Translations under genes and position numbers: made by a program
Assembly (NCBI GenBank): GCA_022813625.1
Contig: JAKLMB010000013.1
Location: 434,001 to 498,000 of the forward strand
Reading direction: 5' to 3'
Source: Aaosphaeria pasadenensis
Lineage: Eukaryota; Ascomycota; Dothideomycetes; Pleosporales
DNA: 64,000 nt
Notes under the pieces: model-generated
What the model was told of the DNA's origin: nothing
The model's input: the letters and a program-made list of their open reading frames with translations, nothing else
Databases searched by the model: none
Shown here: positions 36,268 to 45,753 of the stretch, in pieces
Position numbering within the stretch: the stretch's first letter is position 1
How the letters are laid out: every line of letters begins with the position of its first letter

Positions 36268-36364
36268 GTCCCAACTCGTCCCCCGTCGCCTTTTCGGTTT
36301 CTCCTTTACACAGCGTCCTTCCTCTCCATCTCTACCCCCATAGTCTCCATCGCATAACATAGCA

Positions 36365-39300
36365 ATGGCTGACAACACCGGCGCTGTGCCGCCAAACCAC
36401 CTCGGCACCAATGTGCCCAGCGGACAACTGGTAAGCTTCCCGTCGCCCTTGGCCTACAGCCTTTGCGCCTTGGTCAATCAATCCTTATTGTCGCCTTCCA
36501 TCGACACGAGAACCATCGATCAATGGACCCATCCATCGAACCAATCCATCAATCGGAACGATCAATAGCTAACAGGACCCTTCAATAGGATGAGAAGCGC
36601 GAGTACGACGAGAAGACCGCCCAGCCCGCGGCTGCTCTTCCTCCCAAGAACAACGTAGAAGAGGAGGAGGAAGATGAGGACATTGACGCCATCATCGAGG
36701 AGCTCGAGTCTCAGGATGCTGCCGTCGACCTTGAGGATGACGAGGGTGCCCAGCCCGGTGGTGCTCGTGTCATTCCTGAGGAGCTTCTCCAGACCGATAC
36801 CCGCCTTGGTCTTACCAACGCTGAGGTCCTCTCCCGCAGGAAGAAGTACGGTTCCAACCAGATGAAGGGTACGTTATCTCCATTCCTAGCCATCAATTGC
36901 TCGTCAGAGTGCTAATAATCATTGCAGAGGAGAAGGAGAACCTTGTTCTCAAGTTCTTGTCTTTCTTCATCGGTCCTATCCAGTTCGTCATGGAGGCTGC
37001 TGCCGTCTTGGCTGCCGGTCTTCAGGATTGGGTTGATTTCGGTGTCATTTGCGGTCTCTTGTTGCTCAACGCCTGTGTTGGTTTCATCCAGGAGTTCCAG
37101 GCTGGTTCCATCGTCGACGAGTTGAAGAAGACCCTCGCTCTCAAGGCCACCGTCCTCCGTGACGGTGCTCTCCACGAGCTCGAGGCCCACGAGGTTGTCC
37201 CTGGTGACATCCTCCAGGTTGAGGACGGTACCATCATCCCCGCTGATGGTCGCATTGTTACCGAAGACGCTTTCCTCCAGGTCGATCAGTCTGCCATCAC
37301 CGGTGAGTCTCTCGCCGTCGACAAGCACAAGGGCGATACCTGCTACCAGTCCTCCGCTGTCAAGCGTGGTGAGGCCTTCATCGTCATTACCGCCACTGGT
37401 GACTCCACCTTCGTCGGTCGTGCTGCCTCCCTCGTCGCCAACGCCTCCTCCGGAACCGGTCATTTCACTGAGGTTCTCAACGGTATTGGTACGGTGTTGC
37501 TCATCTTGGTCATCCTCACTCTTTTGGTTGTCTGGATCTCCTCTTTCTACCGCTCCAACGGCATTGTCCACATTCTCGAGTTCACCCTCGCCATCACCAT
37601 CATTGGTGTCCCCGTCGGTCTCCCCGCTGTCGTTACCACCACCATGGCCGTCGGTGCTGCCTACCTCGCCAAGAAGCAGGCCATCGTCCAGAAGCTCTCC
37701 GCTATCGAGTCCCTCGCTGGTGTTGAGATTCTCTGCTCTGACAAGACCGGTACCTTGACCAAGAACAAGCTCTCCCTCGCTGAGCCCTACACCGTCGAGG
37801 GTGTCGAGCCTGATGACCTCATGCTTACTGCCTGTTTGGCCGCTTCCCGCAAGAAGAAGGGTATTGATGCCATTGACAAGGCTTTCCTCAAGTCGCTCAA
37901 GTACTACCCCCGTGCCAAGTCTGTCCTCTCCAAGTACAAGGTTCTTGACTTCCAGCCCTTCGATCCCGTCTCCAAGAAGGTCCAGGCCACCGTCGAGTCT
38001 CCTCACGGTGAGCGCATCATCTGCGTCAAGGGTGCTCCCATCGCTGTTCTCAAGACCGTCGAGGAGGACCACGAGATCCCCACCGCTGTCGATGAGGCCT
38101 ACAAGAACAAGGTCGCCGAGTTCGCTACCCGTGGTTTCCGTTCCCTTGGTGTTGCTCGCAAGCGTGGTGACAACCACTGGGAGATTCTCGGTATCATGCC
38201 CTGCCTCGACCCCCCTCGTCACGATACTGCCCGCACTATCCACGAAGCCATCACTCTCGGTCTTTCCATCAAGATGTTGACTGGTGACGCCGTCGGTATT
38301 GCCCGTGAGACTTCCCGCCAGCTCGGTCTTGGTACCAACGTCTACAACGCTGAGCGTCTCGGTCTCGGTGGTGGCGGTGAGATGCCCGGTTCCGAGGTTT
38401 ACGATTTCGTTGAGGCTGCCGATGGTTTCGCCGAGGTTTTCCCCCAGCACAAGTACAATGTCGTCGAGATTCTCCAGCAGCGTGGTTACCTCGTTGCCAT
38501 GACTGGTGACGGTGTCAACGATGCTCCTTCCCTAAAGAAGGCCGATACTGGTATTGCCGTCGAGGGTGCCTCCGATGCTGCCCGCTCTGCTGCCGATATC
38601 GTCTTCCTTGCCCCCGGTCTCTCTGCTATCATCGACGCTCTCAAGACTTCCCGCCAGATTTTCCATCGTATGTACGCCTACGTTGTCTACCGTATCGCTC
38701 TTTCCCTCCATCTTGAGCTTTTCTTGGGTCTCTGGATCGCCATCTTGAACACCTCGCTCAACCTGAACTTGGTCGTCTTCATTGCCATTTTCGCTGATAT
38801 CGCCACCCTTGCCATTGCCTACGACAACGCTCCCTTCAGCAAGACCCCCGTCAAGTGGAACTTGCCCAAGCTCTGGGGTATGTCCGTCCTCCTCGGCTGC
38901 GTCCTTGCCGTCGGTACCTGGATCACCCTCACCACCATGTTCCCCTACCAGGATCTCCCCAACGCCGCTGGCCAGGGTGTCTCCGGTGGTATCGTCCAGA
39001 ACTTTGGTGTCCGTGATGAGGTTCTCTTCCTCCAGATCTCCCTCACTGAGAACTGGCTCATCTTCATCACCCGTGCTAACGGCCCCTTCTGGTCTTCCAT
39101 CCCCTCTTGGCAATTGTCCGGCGCTATCCTCGTCGTCGACATCATCGCTACTCTCTTCTGTATCTTCGGTTGGTTCGTTGGTGGCCAGACCTCCATTGTC
39201 GCTGTCGTCCGTATCTGGATCTTCTCCTTCGGTGTCTTCTGCGTCATGGGTGGTGTCTACTACCTCCTCCAGGACTCCGTTGGCTTCGACAACCTCATGC

Positions 39301-39454
39301 ACGGAAAGTCCCCCAAGAAGGACCAGAAGCAGAGGTCTCTTGAGGACTTTGGTAAGTTCACACTCACTCTTAATTATCCATTGGGCAATTCACTAACAGT
39401 CTCCCAGTTGTCTCCCTCCAGCGTGTCTCTACCCAGCACGAGAAGAGCGCATAG
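36365..39454 (+). CDS. PMA1: Plasma-membrane H+-ATPase (P3A-type)
   Basis: This pump exports protons using ATP and powers nutrient uptake at the plasma membrane. Four exons fit in phase: 36365-36430, 36589-36868, 36928-39351 and 39408-39454, giving 938 residues. The N-terminus is acidic (a run of Glu/Asp encoded near 36659-36690). Conserved elements include the TGES motif, the phosphorylated Asp near residue 387 in CSDKTGTLTKN, MLTGDAVGIARET, MTGDGVNDAPSLKKADTGIAV and about ten membrane spans. The last exon adds VVSLQRVSTQHEKSA, the regulatory tail whose Ser/Thr are phosphorylated in yeast upon glucose. Without that splice the frame would run to 39485 with an unrelated tail. Codon use is strongly biased to C-ending codons, as expected for an abundant protein, and this also opens long antisense frames. 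A gene-free 15.9 kb lies upstream. Confidence 0.98.
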
Positions 39455-41217
39455 AGAGTCGTTCTTTCCTCGTATTATAATTTAATGATAGTCACAAGAA
39501 TATGTGTACTCGGGGTGTGGTTTTAGGATTGGGTATATCCATCGCCCGCCTCTAATTATAGAAATTAAAAAAAATTATTCGTAAAAATGTTTTGGTATTG
39601 CCTATTGATGTGATGTATGATGGAGTGTTGTTGGTGTTCGTCATAATGAGTTGGTGTTTTGCTATGGACCTGGGTCATAAGATCCATATTTCCGATGTGG
39701 CTATGATACATGCATTGGTGTTATGTCTCTTTGTAATGCCTGTGTATGTTTTGTTCCATGTCATTTCATTCTATTTAATCTTATCCCATCTAACCTTCCC
39801 TTCCCATCCAGCCTTTCAATGCCTCCACATCTCCACACTTCCGAACCCCCATACTATCTACCTCCATGTGTGATAGTCTATGTTCCTACTCCGCACGCAG
39901 CCCAAAACGTACATACACGCGCTTCCCTCCTATCCTCTTACAATACATACTATATATACCTCCTAACCGTGCCGGTTTATTGTGTCTCTATCGCTCCGTA
40001 CCTTCCTCTCGCTACATCTCCATTCCTCTACCCTCTACGCCTGTATGTTCCTACGTCACTATCCCTACACTCCCCACTCTATACTTATCTACTTCTCAAC
40101 TGAACCCGTAGTCAGCGTCAGACACCACAACAGCCATCATAGCAGCCACCCACCATAGCTAGCCCACGCAGGTACTCCTCCCATCATCCCACATCCTAAC
40201 CCACACCAATATCTCATGCCCCCTCTCTCCCTCGCCCCCATAACAATCTTCGCCTCGCCTTCCTTCTCCGCTGCATTCTTCGTGCTCCCTCCCCGTGACC
40301 GCCTAGTTCTTGTTTCTTGACACCACATATCATCCATATGTATGGATGTGTATGTATTTTGTCGTACGAAGTGGTTATCTGGTGGTGACTACTACTCTTC
40401 CCTCGCTTATGGCATGGTATGGTGTCTTTGATACTGATGTTATCCGTGTGTCTTCCTTGGAGTTGTAGGTACAGTTTGTATGTAGTAACGTGTCGAACGG
40501 TTTGGGTACGGTGACGTGTGTGTGTGTGTCTTTCTCGTGTGATAGGTGGGATGTGAGATGTGTGGTATGGCGTTGGTGAAAGTTTATGGGGGATGGGGAG
40601 AGGGGGGGGGAGCATGGGAGTGAACGAGGGGAGTTGGATTTCACGTAGGCGGGTGCTTAGATTCAACGATTGGTAGACTGGCTAGTAGAAGGGGGCTTGT
40701 ATGGGTTGTGGTTTTTAGGCCGTAGGTCATGGTTCATGGTTGATTGAGGGTGGTGGGCAGTGTACACATACATCCAGCTGTCAAGTCAGGCACTCGTGCA
40801 GGTTGCACGGCGGCGGGGAATGGTTTCCACGGGGCGATTCTGTGGAGGCGACTTGAACTTCACTTAATAGATAGACAGATATTGGTGGATTTGTGCTTTG
40901 TGGGTTCAATTGATGGCTAAGATTGGGGGGGGGGGGGGGGTTGTGGTTGTCTAGTGCATGTAATCGAACGTGTGAAGGGGCTTGGGTAGGCATGTTTGGT
41001 TTTGATATACGAGTGCATCACGCGAGGAGGATCGGAGATGGTTGGTGTCAGAATTCGTGTTTGTAGGTGTTGCTGCTACTGCTATTCTGTGGAGTGTTGG
41101 GATGGTATATGTATACTGTGCTGAAAGTGTGTTTCGAAAGGTAAGCTTTTGCGTTGGTTGGGCAGAACGTATTTACTGTTCTTGTTACTGTCATTGTTAT
41201 CATTGTCGTTAGCGTCA
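39455..41217. other. Convergent intergenic region PMA1 / aldo-keto reductase
   Basis: This region holds both 3' flanks. It has pyrimidine-rich stretches near 39730-40300, a 16-base G run at 40925-40940 and a shorter G run near 40603. The frames here are low-complexity and overlap on both strands, so I call no gene. Confidence 0.5.
40925..40940. repeat. Homopolymer of 16 G
   Basis: An uninterrupted run of 16 G on the plus strand in noncoding DNA. Its length may vary between isolates or reflect sequencing uncertainty. Confidence 0.8.
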
Positions 41218-42173
41218 TCAAGTCCTATCGTTCTCATCGAACTTCGCGGACCAGAAGCCTCTGAAGTGTTTCTGATCGCCGAGCTCGTTCAGCGTCTTGA
41301 TCTCCACAGGCGTCAGCTTGAACGTCGCGGCCCGCAGGTAATCGCTCAACCGCTGCTCCTTCGAGCTCGTCGTAATCGCCACGACATCCTGGTCAATGCA
41401 ATACCTCAAGCTGATCTCCCCCTCACTGACCGCATACTTCTTCGCCAAACTGGCCAAAAAGTCGTCCGCGGGTCCGGGCTTCGCCTTCGTCACCGCAGTT
41501 AACGGCCCATACGCCACCGTCGCGATCCCAAGCTCCTTATGCACGCCCAACAGCTCCTTGTGCTGCAAGTACGGATGGAACTCTATCTGATTCACCGCCG
41601 GCACCACCTTCGCGGTCTTCACCAACGCCTTCAGGTCCACGGGCCGGAAATTCGACACTCCGATCGACCGCGCGAGTCCCTCCTTCTGCACCGCCTCCAT
41701 CTGCGCCCACGCGCCCTGGATATCCTCGTCGGTCTTCGCCGCGAAGGGTGAGTGGATGAGGTACAGGTCGACGTAGTCGAGGCCGAGTTTCTTGAGGGAG
41801 GCGCGCAAAGAGCCCGCGATGTCGGAGCGAGATGTGTCGGGCACTTTTGTGGTGACGAAGAGCTTGTCTCGTGCTACGCCGGATTCCTGGATGGCGATGC
41901 CGAGTTCGGGCTCGGTTTTGTACACTGTCTTTGGGTATCAGTTAAAATGTTCTCACTTAAAAGGAGAAAGAAACAGAGCAACGTACTCTCGGCGCCATCA
42001 AGGTGCGTGTACCCGAGCTTTATGGCCGTCTTTACGCTGTCGATGACGGCCTGGTCGATCTTGGACTCCTCGCCCGTCTTGTACCATGCGGTTCCTGTGC
42101 CGTAGGCCAGCATCGGCATCGAGGTGCCGTTGTTGAGCTTGAGAGCAGGGATTGGGGTGTGGATGTTCGCCAT
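41218..42173 (-). CDS. Aldo/keto reductase, ketoamide-reductase-like (AKR3 type)
   Basis: A cytosolic NADPH-dependent carbonyl reductase. Two minus-strand exons, 42173-41987 and 41924-41218, give 297 residues, close to the family's usual 300-320. The catalytic tetrad is present: Asp59 (THLDGAE), Tyr64 (MYKTE, rebuilt by the splice), Lys89 (VTTKV) and His120 (LIHSPF). The cofactor region reads ITTSSKEQRLSD, and IGVSNFRPVDL and VNQIEFHPYLQ are typical. GTGTAWYK near residue 25 and the SPF after the catalytic His resemble the yeast alpha-keto amide reductase group (YDL124W) more than the GCY1 group. The natural substrate cannot be read from the sequence. It shares a divergent upstream region with SF3B2. 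Confidence 0.92.
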
Positions 42174-43192
42174 CGTTGGGTTGTGTGCTTTCGTTCCTGT
42201 CTTTGGGGAGTGGATTTATGAGTGGTTTGAGGCGGGGTGTCGGAACTATGTGAATGGGAGAGGATGGGTGGAGGTTGAGTTGAGGGGTTCAGCTATTTAA
42301 GGTCAAGTAGAATTCACTATAGATAATTGGAAAGTGCGAGTGAGTAGTGTCCCACAGGCAATTGGCAATTGGATAGCTACAGTACATGGGGAAGTGGAAG
42401 GTGGCGGGTGGTGGGGGTGATGGTTCGTGAGCTTGCTATGCAATGACGACATTGGTTAGACACTTGAGATCCCTCGTATCTTAGAGAGCTTCTGATAGAC
42501 ACCGGATAAAGATGGGAAGAGGAGTAAACAAAAAAGCAAATTAAAAGACGCCAGCGTTATGTTTTCCGGTCAATTGATGGGGATGGCTTGAAGTGGGTGC
42601 TGGCCGATTGACGCGTAAATGATGCGCTTATCGGCTAAGGCATACGAGAACTAGTAAAGCAACGTGCTATGGAGGGAGAGCTCTTTTGAGAGCAAATCGA
42701 GAATAACTTCTATGCAATAAAATAGGAAAGTTAGTAGTACTTGGAGGCTAGAAGACTTGGATTCACAGATAGTCCATGATATCTAAACATTTGGTAATTG
42801 ATCTGGTTGTTCACAAGAAGATGAACTGTTAATCTCGAGACGTTGGAAATGGAGACGAAGGAACAGGGGTCCATGAATCACGTGATCTAATGATCGACCT
42901 TTACCTGCTCCCCAAATCTTCGACTTATCACCGCCTTCTCCAACCTCAACACCGTCACTCGGTGTCGCAACCCTTCGAATCCACCGCGCAAAGTCGCATC
43001 ATCTCTCAGAATTAAGCGCCTTGCTCCATTCCGGGAGCATCAACTCGCGCATTCACCCCACGGCTGAATCTACTACAGCCGGGCGCGCGCGGCTGTCGCG
43101 ACTTTTTCCTCTCCCGTAGAAGTTGCGATATTCAGGCAGGTAGCATACACCACACACCGAAACTGCCACGGTGAACACCACCCTCCCCCATC
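42174..43192. other. Divergent intergenic region AKR / SF3B2
   Basis: About 1 kb holding promoters in both directions. A palindromic ATCACGTGAT lies at 42877-42886. No gene or RNA is supported. Confidence 0.6.
42878..42885. promoter_or_regulatory. TCACGTGA site upstream of SF3B2
   Basis: A perfect palindromic octamer within ATCACGTGAT, about 310 bases before the SF3B2 start. Fungal Cbf1-type bHLH factors bind TCACGTGA. The same octamer precedes the RS-rich gene. Confidence 0.4.
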
Positions 43193-44980
43193 ATGCCTGG
43201 AGTTGTAGAGAAGAAGAAGGGGAAGACGTTGTCCAAGAACGCCTATCGCAGAGCGAAGAAGAAGGCGCAACGTGAGGTAAAGTTCCACCCGCACCCTTCC
43301 AGCTCGCATGTCGCGCTGACTCCCTCACAGGCAACCCCCGCTGCTTCGGAGACGGGCGAGTCTGAGAGCGAGGCCGAGTCCTCTGTCTCAACAGACCAGG
43401 ATGCTTCTTCCAATGGTACGGCTGTGACGAAACCTTCAGACCTATTGACCTTCGACGACCTCTCGAACGAATTCGACTTCGACAACCCCCTTCTAGAGCA
43501 ATACAAAAATGTGTTCATGAAATACAAGCAGCCAACGGAGGAAGACGAGGCCAAGCAAGATGAAAAGCCAGCTATCTACTACGATGATGACGATGACGTG
43601 CAAGACGAGGAGGAGGAGGCTGAAACGGTACGCAAGATATCTAGGAAGGCCAGGAAGAAGGCAAATACTTTGTCAGTTGCCGAGCTCAAGGCAATAGTGA
43701 AGAGGCCTGAGCTGGTTGAATGGACCGATCCGTCGTCCTCGAGCCCCGTGCTTCTGATGGAGATCAAGGGCGCAAAGAACATCATCCCCGTCCCGGGTCA
43801 CTGGTCATTAAAGCGAGAGTATCTGTCCTCGAAACGAGGTATTGAGAAGCCTGCCTTCTCCTTGCCGAAATTCATCCAAGAGACGGGTATCTCTGAGATG
43901 AGAGACGCTCTTCTGGAGAAGCAAGCAGATATGACGATGAAACAGAAGCAACGGGAACGAGTGCAAGGAAAGACGGGTAAGATGGACATCGACTACCACA
44001 AACTCTACGACGCCTTCTTCCGCCGGCAGACGAAGCCCGAGATGACTCGTTACGGCGAAGTCTACTACGAGGGCAAGGAGTACGAGACCAACCTTAAGCA
44101 CCTGCGACCCGGCGAGTTGAGTGACGAGCTGAAGGACGCCCTCGCACTCGCCCCTGGCAACCCTCCTCCCTGGCTCATCAACCAACAGCGCTTTGGACTC
44201 CCACCATCGTATCCTCACCTCAAAGTGCCTGGCGTGAATGCCCCCATCCCCGCTGGAGCCAGCTGGGGCTACCAACCAGGACAGTGGGGAAAGCCACCGA
44301 CTGATGATAACGGCCGTCCATTGTTTGGTGGTGACCTCCACGGATTAACTGAACTACAGTTACAGCAGCAACAGCTTCACCCCGGAGAACCCGTGGAGCG
44401 TGCACCCTGGGGAACATTGCGCGCCGATGGCGAGAGCGATGAAGAAAGTGAAGAGGAAGAAGACGAGGATGATGAGGGTGACGAGGAGGATGGCGACGAG
44501 GACTTGTCTGGCGCCCAGACCACTATGACATCGGCCTCTGGCATCCCGTCTGAGATCGGCGGCACGGAGAGTATTGGCGGCGAGTTCCAGTTGCGGAAGC
44601 AGCGCAAAGGTATCGAGACAGAAGAACCCCGTGGTCCGCCGCGCAGTGCAGGTCAAATCCTTCCGGAGAGAGACATTCAGTCTACTGGATTCTTCGGTGG
44701 CGAGCATGCATACGACCTCGATGCCGCCCGCCGGGACACGTTCGGCCAAGATAAGAGAAAGAGAAAGGTCGGCGAAGTGGAGATGTCTGTGGACGTGGAT
44801 GAATTGGAAAGGAACGATCGTTTGGATAAGGACGCTTTGAGGAAGCAGTACGAGGCTCAGCAAAAGGCGGAATCCTCGGGTCAGCTGCACAGCATTGATC
44901 AAGATGACCTCAGTGAGATGATCGCGGCTCAGAATAGGAAGAGGCAGAAGCTGGATGACGAGAAGCGTAGGAGGCGTTAA
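43193..44980 (+). CDS. CUS1: Splicing factor 3b subunit 2 (SF3b145 / Cus1)
   Basis: A component of the U2 snRNP SF3b complex that anchors U2 snRNA at the branch site, in the nucleus. The frame is open for 595 residues, close to S. pombe Sap145. The basic N-terminus (KTLSKNAYRRAKKKAQRE) is followed by an acidic Ser/Glu stretch. The central conserved DUF382 region is at about residues 170-300 (VEWTDPS, IIPVPGHWSLKREYLSSKRGIEK, DYHKLYDAFFR). The PSP motif region is near 345 (GVNAPIPAGASWGYQPGQWGKP). The C-terminal part is acidic. A likely in-frame intron at 43277-43330 (GTAAAG donor, CTGAC, CACAG; 54 nt) would shorten the protein to 577 residues. It encodes 18 residues unlike the family. The start ATG is in a good context. 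Gene identity is secure, the intron less so. Confidence 0.95.
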   Translation: MPGVVEKKKGKTLSKNAYRRAKKKAQREVKFHPHPSSSHVALTPSQATPAASETGESESEAESSVSTDQDASSNGTAVTKPSDLLTFDDLSNEFDFDNPLLEQYKNVFMKYKQPTEEDEAKQDEKPAIYYDDDDDVQDEEEEAETVRKISRKARKKANTLSVAELKAIVKRPELVEWTDPSSSSPVLLMEIKGAKNIIPVPGHWSLKREYLSSKRGIEKPAFSLPKFIQETGISEMRDALLEKQADMTMKQKQRERVQGKTGKMDIDYHKLYDAFFRRQTKPEMTRYGEVYYEGKEYETNLKHLRPGELSDELKDALALAPGNPPPWLINQQRFGLPPSYPHLKVPGVNAPIPAGASWGYQPGQWGKPPTDDNGRPLFGGDLHGLTELQLQQQQLHPGEPVERAPWGTLRADGESDEESEEEEDEDDEGDEEDGDEDLSGAQTTMTSASGIPSEIGGTESIGGEFQLRKQRKGIETEEPRGPPRSAGQILPERDIQSTGFFGGEHAYDLDAARRDTFGQDKRKRKVGEVEMSVDVDELERNDRLDKDALRKQYEAQQKAESSGQLHSIDQDDLSEMIAAQNRKRQKLDDEKRRRR

Positions 44981-45753
44981 GATGTATACCAATTGGATGC
45001 GAATGGACACCGTATGGCATGGGATGGGATAGTTTGTAAGAATATGAGAACAACAGGAGAAGTATCAAGGGGAGCTTCTGAGCTCTGCATCATACCGGGC
45101 GTTAAGGGCAATGCTCGAGCATATCCATGGGAAGAATAGGAGTAATGGCGGGGATTTGATGTCTTCCGAGAGCCAGGACCCGGCAAGCTTGCAAAGAATT
45201 CAATGGGAATCAAGATCATATGAACAGTGGAATCACGAATAGGATAGTGTGGTCTCCGAGTGACTTGCTGACATGGCTATCGAGAACGGTAAGACTAACA
45301 AGGCGCTGAAGACACCGTCGAGACAGGAAGTATCCAAAGGATATGATTGTCACTGGATTAGGCCAGGAAACATTACGTTAGGACCTTCGAGACGCGAAAC
45401 CGACGAAACACGCATTCCAATTTTGCACCATCATTACTACCTGCCGACGTGTTTACTAGCATCAAGATTGCCCGGCGAAGTCAAAAGATTGTCTGGGAGG
45501 GCTGTGTGATAGGCAGCGTTGCAATCCAGTCAATCATTCGACAGATCGCCGCCCTCACGTGATCGCAAAATCGCGTTTCGGCGCGCTTAGCTTTGAACGA
45601 ACTTCACTTTTCTGCAACCACCAACACTATTACTTTCCGCACACTTAGCGATACCTTCTGGGCTCAATCTACGCCAGATACTGTCATTAAAGTATCACTT
45701 CAGCTTAGCATAACGCATTTCATAATCTTCGGTCGTATCTCTAAGAAGCATCC
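44981..45753. other. Intergenic region between SF3B2 and RS-rich gene
   Basis: This region holds the 3' flank of SF3B2 and the promoter of the next gene. It contains a TCACGTGA at 45555-45562, and GC-rich sequence follows that site. No further gene is supported. Confidence 0.6.
45555..45562. promoter_or_regulatory. TCACGTGA site upstream of RS-rich gene
   Basis: A perfect octamer 192 bases before the start codon at 45754. It is identical to the site preceding SF3B2. Confidence 0.4.

Larger units (their letters stand above)
20438..36364. other. 15.9-kb region with no supportable gene, upstream of PMA1
   Basis: I found no frame here with a recognisable domain, a consistent multi-exon structure or an obvious start context. 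The longest frames (29714-30391 minus, 34352-35062 plus, 27152-27523 plus) are low-complexity or overlap others on the opposite strand. Base composition looks mixed rather than uniformly AT-rich, and I see no transposon ends, long direct repeats or transposase-like frames. Short tandem repeats are scattered (21554, 27979, 35681, 35761), as are TACTCCGTA copies (27196, 30099, 31916). The region could be a very large intergenic regulatory domain, host noncoding transcripts, or contain small genes I cannot see. Confidence 0.5.

Noticed and set aside
36912..38450. 512-codon minus-strand open frame antisense to PMA1 (and 38532-39302)
   Set aside because: Same codon-bias shadow effect. No domain and no splice or start context.
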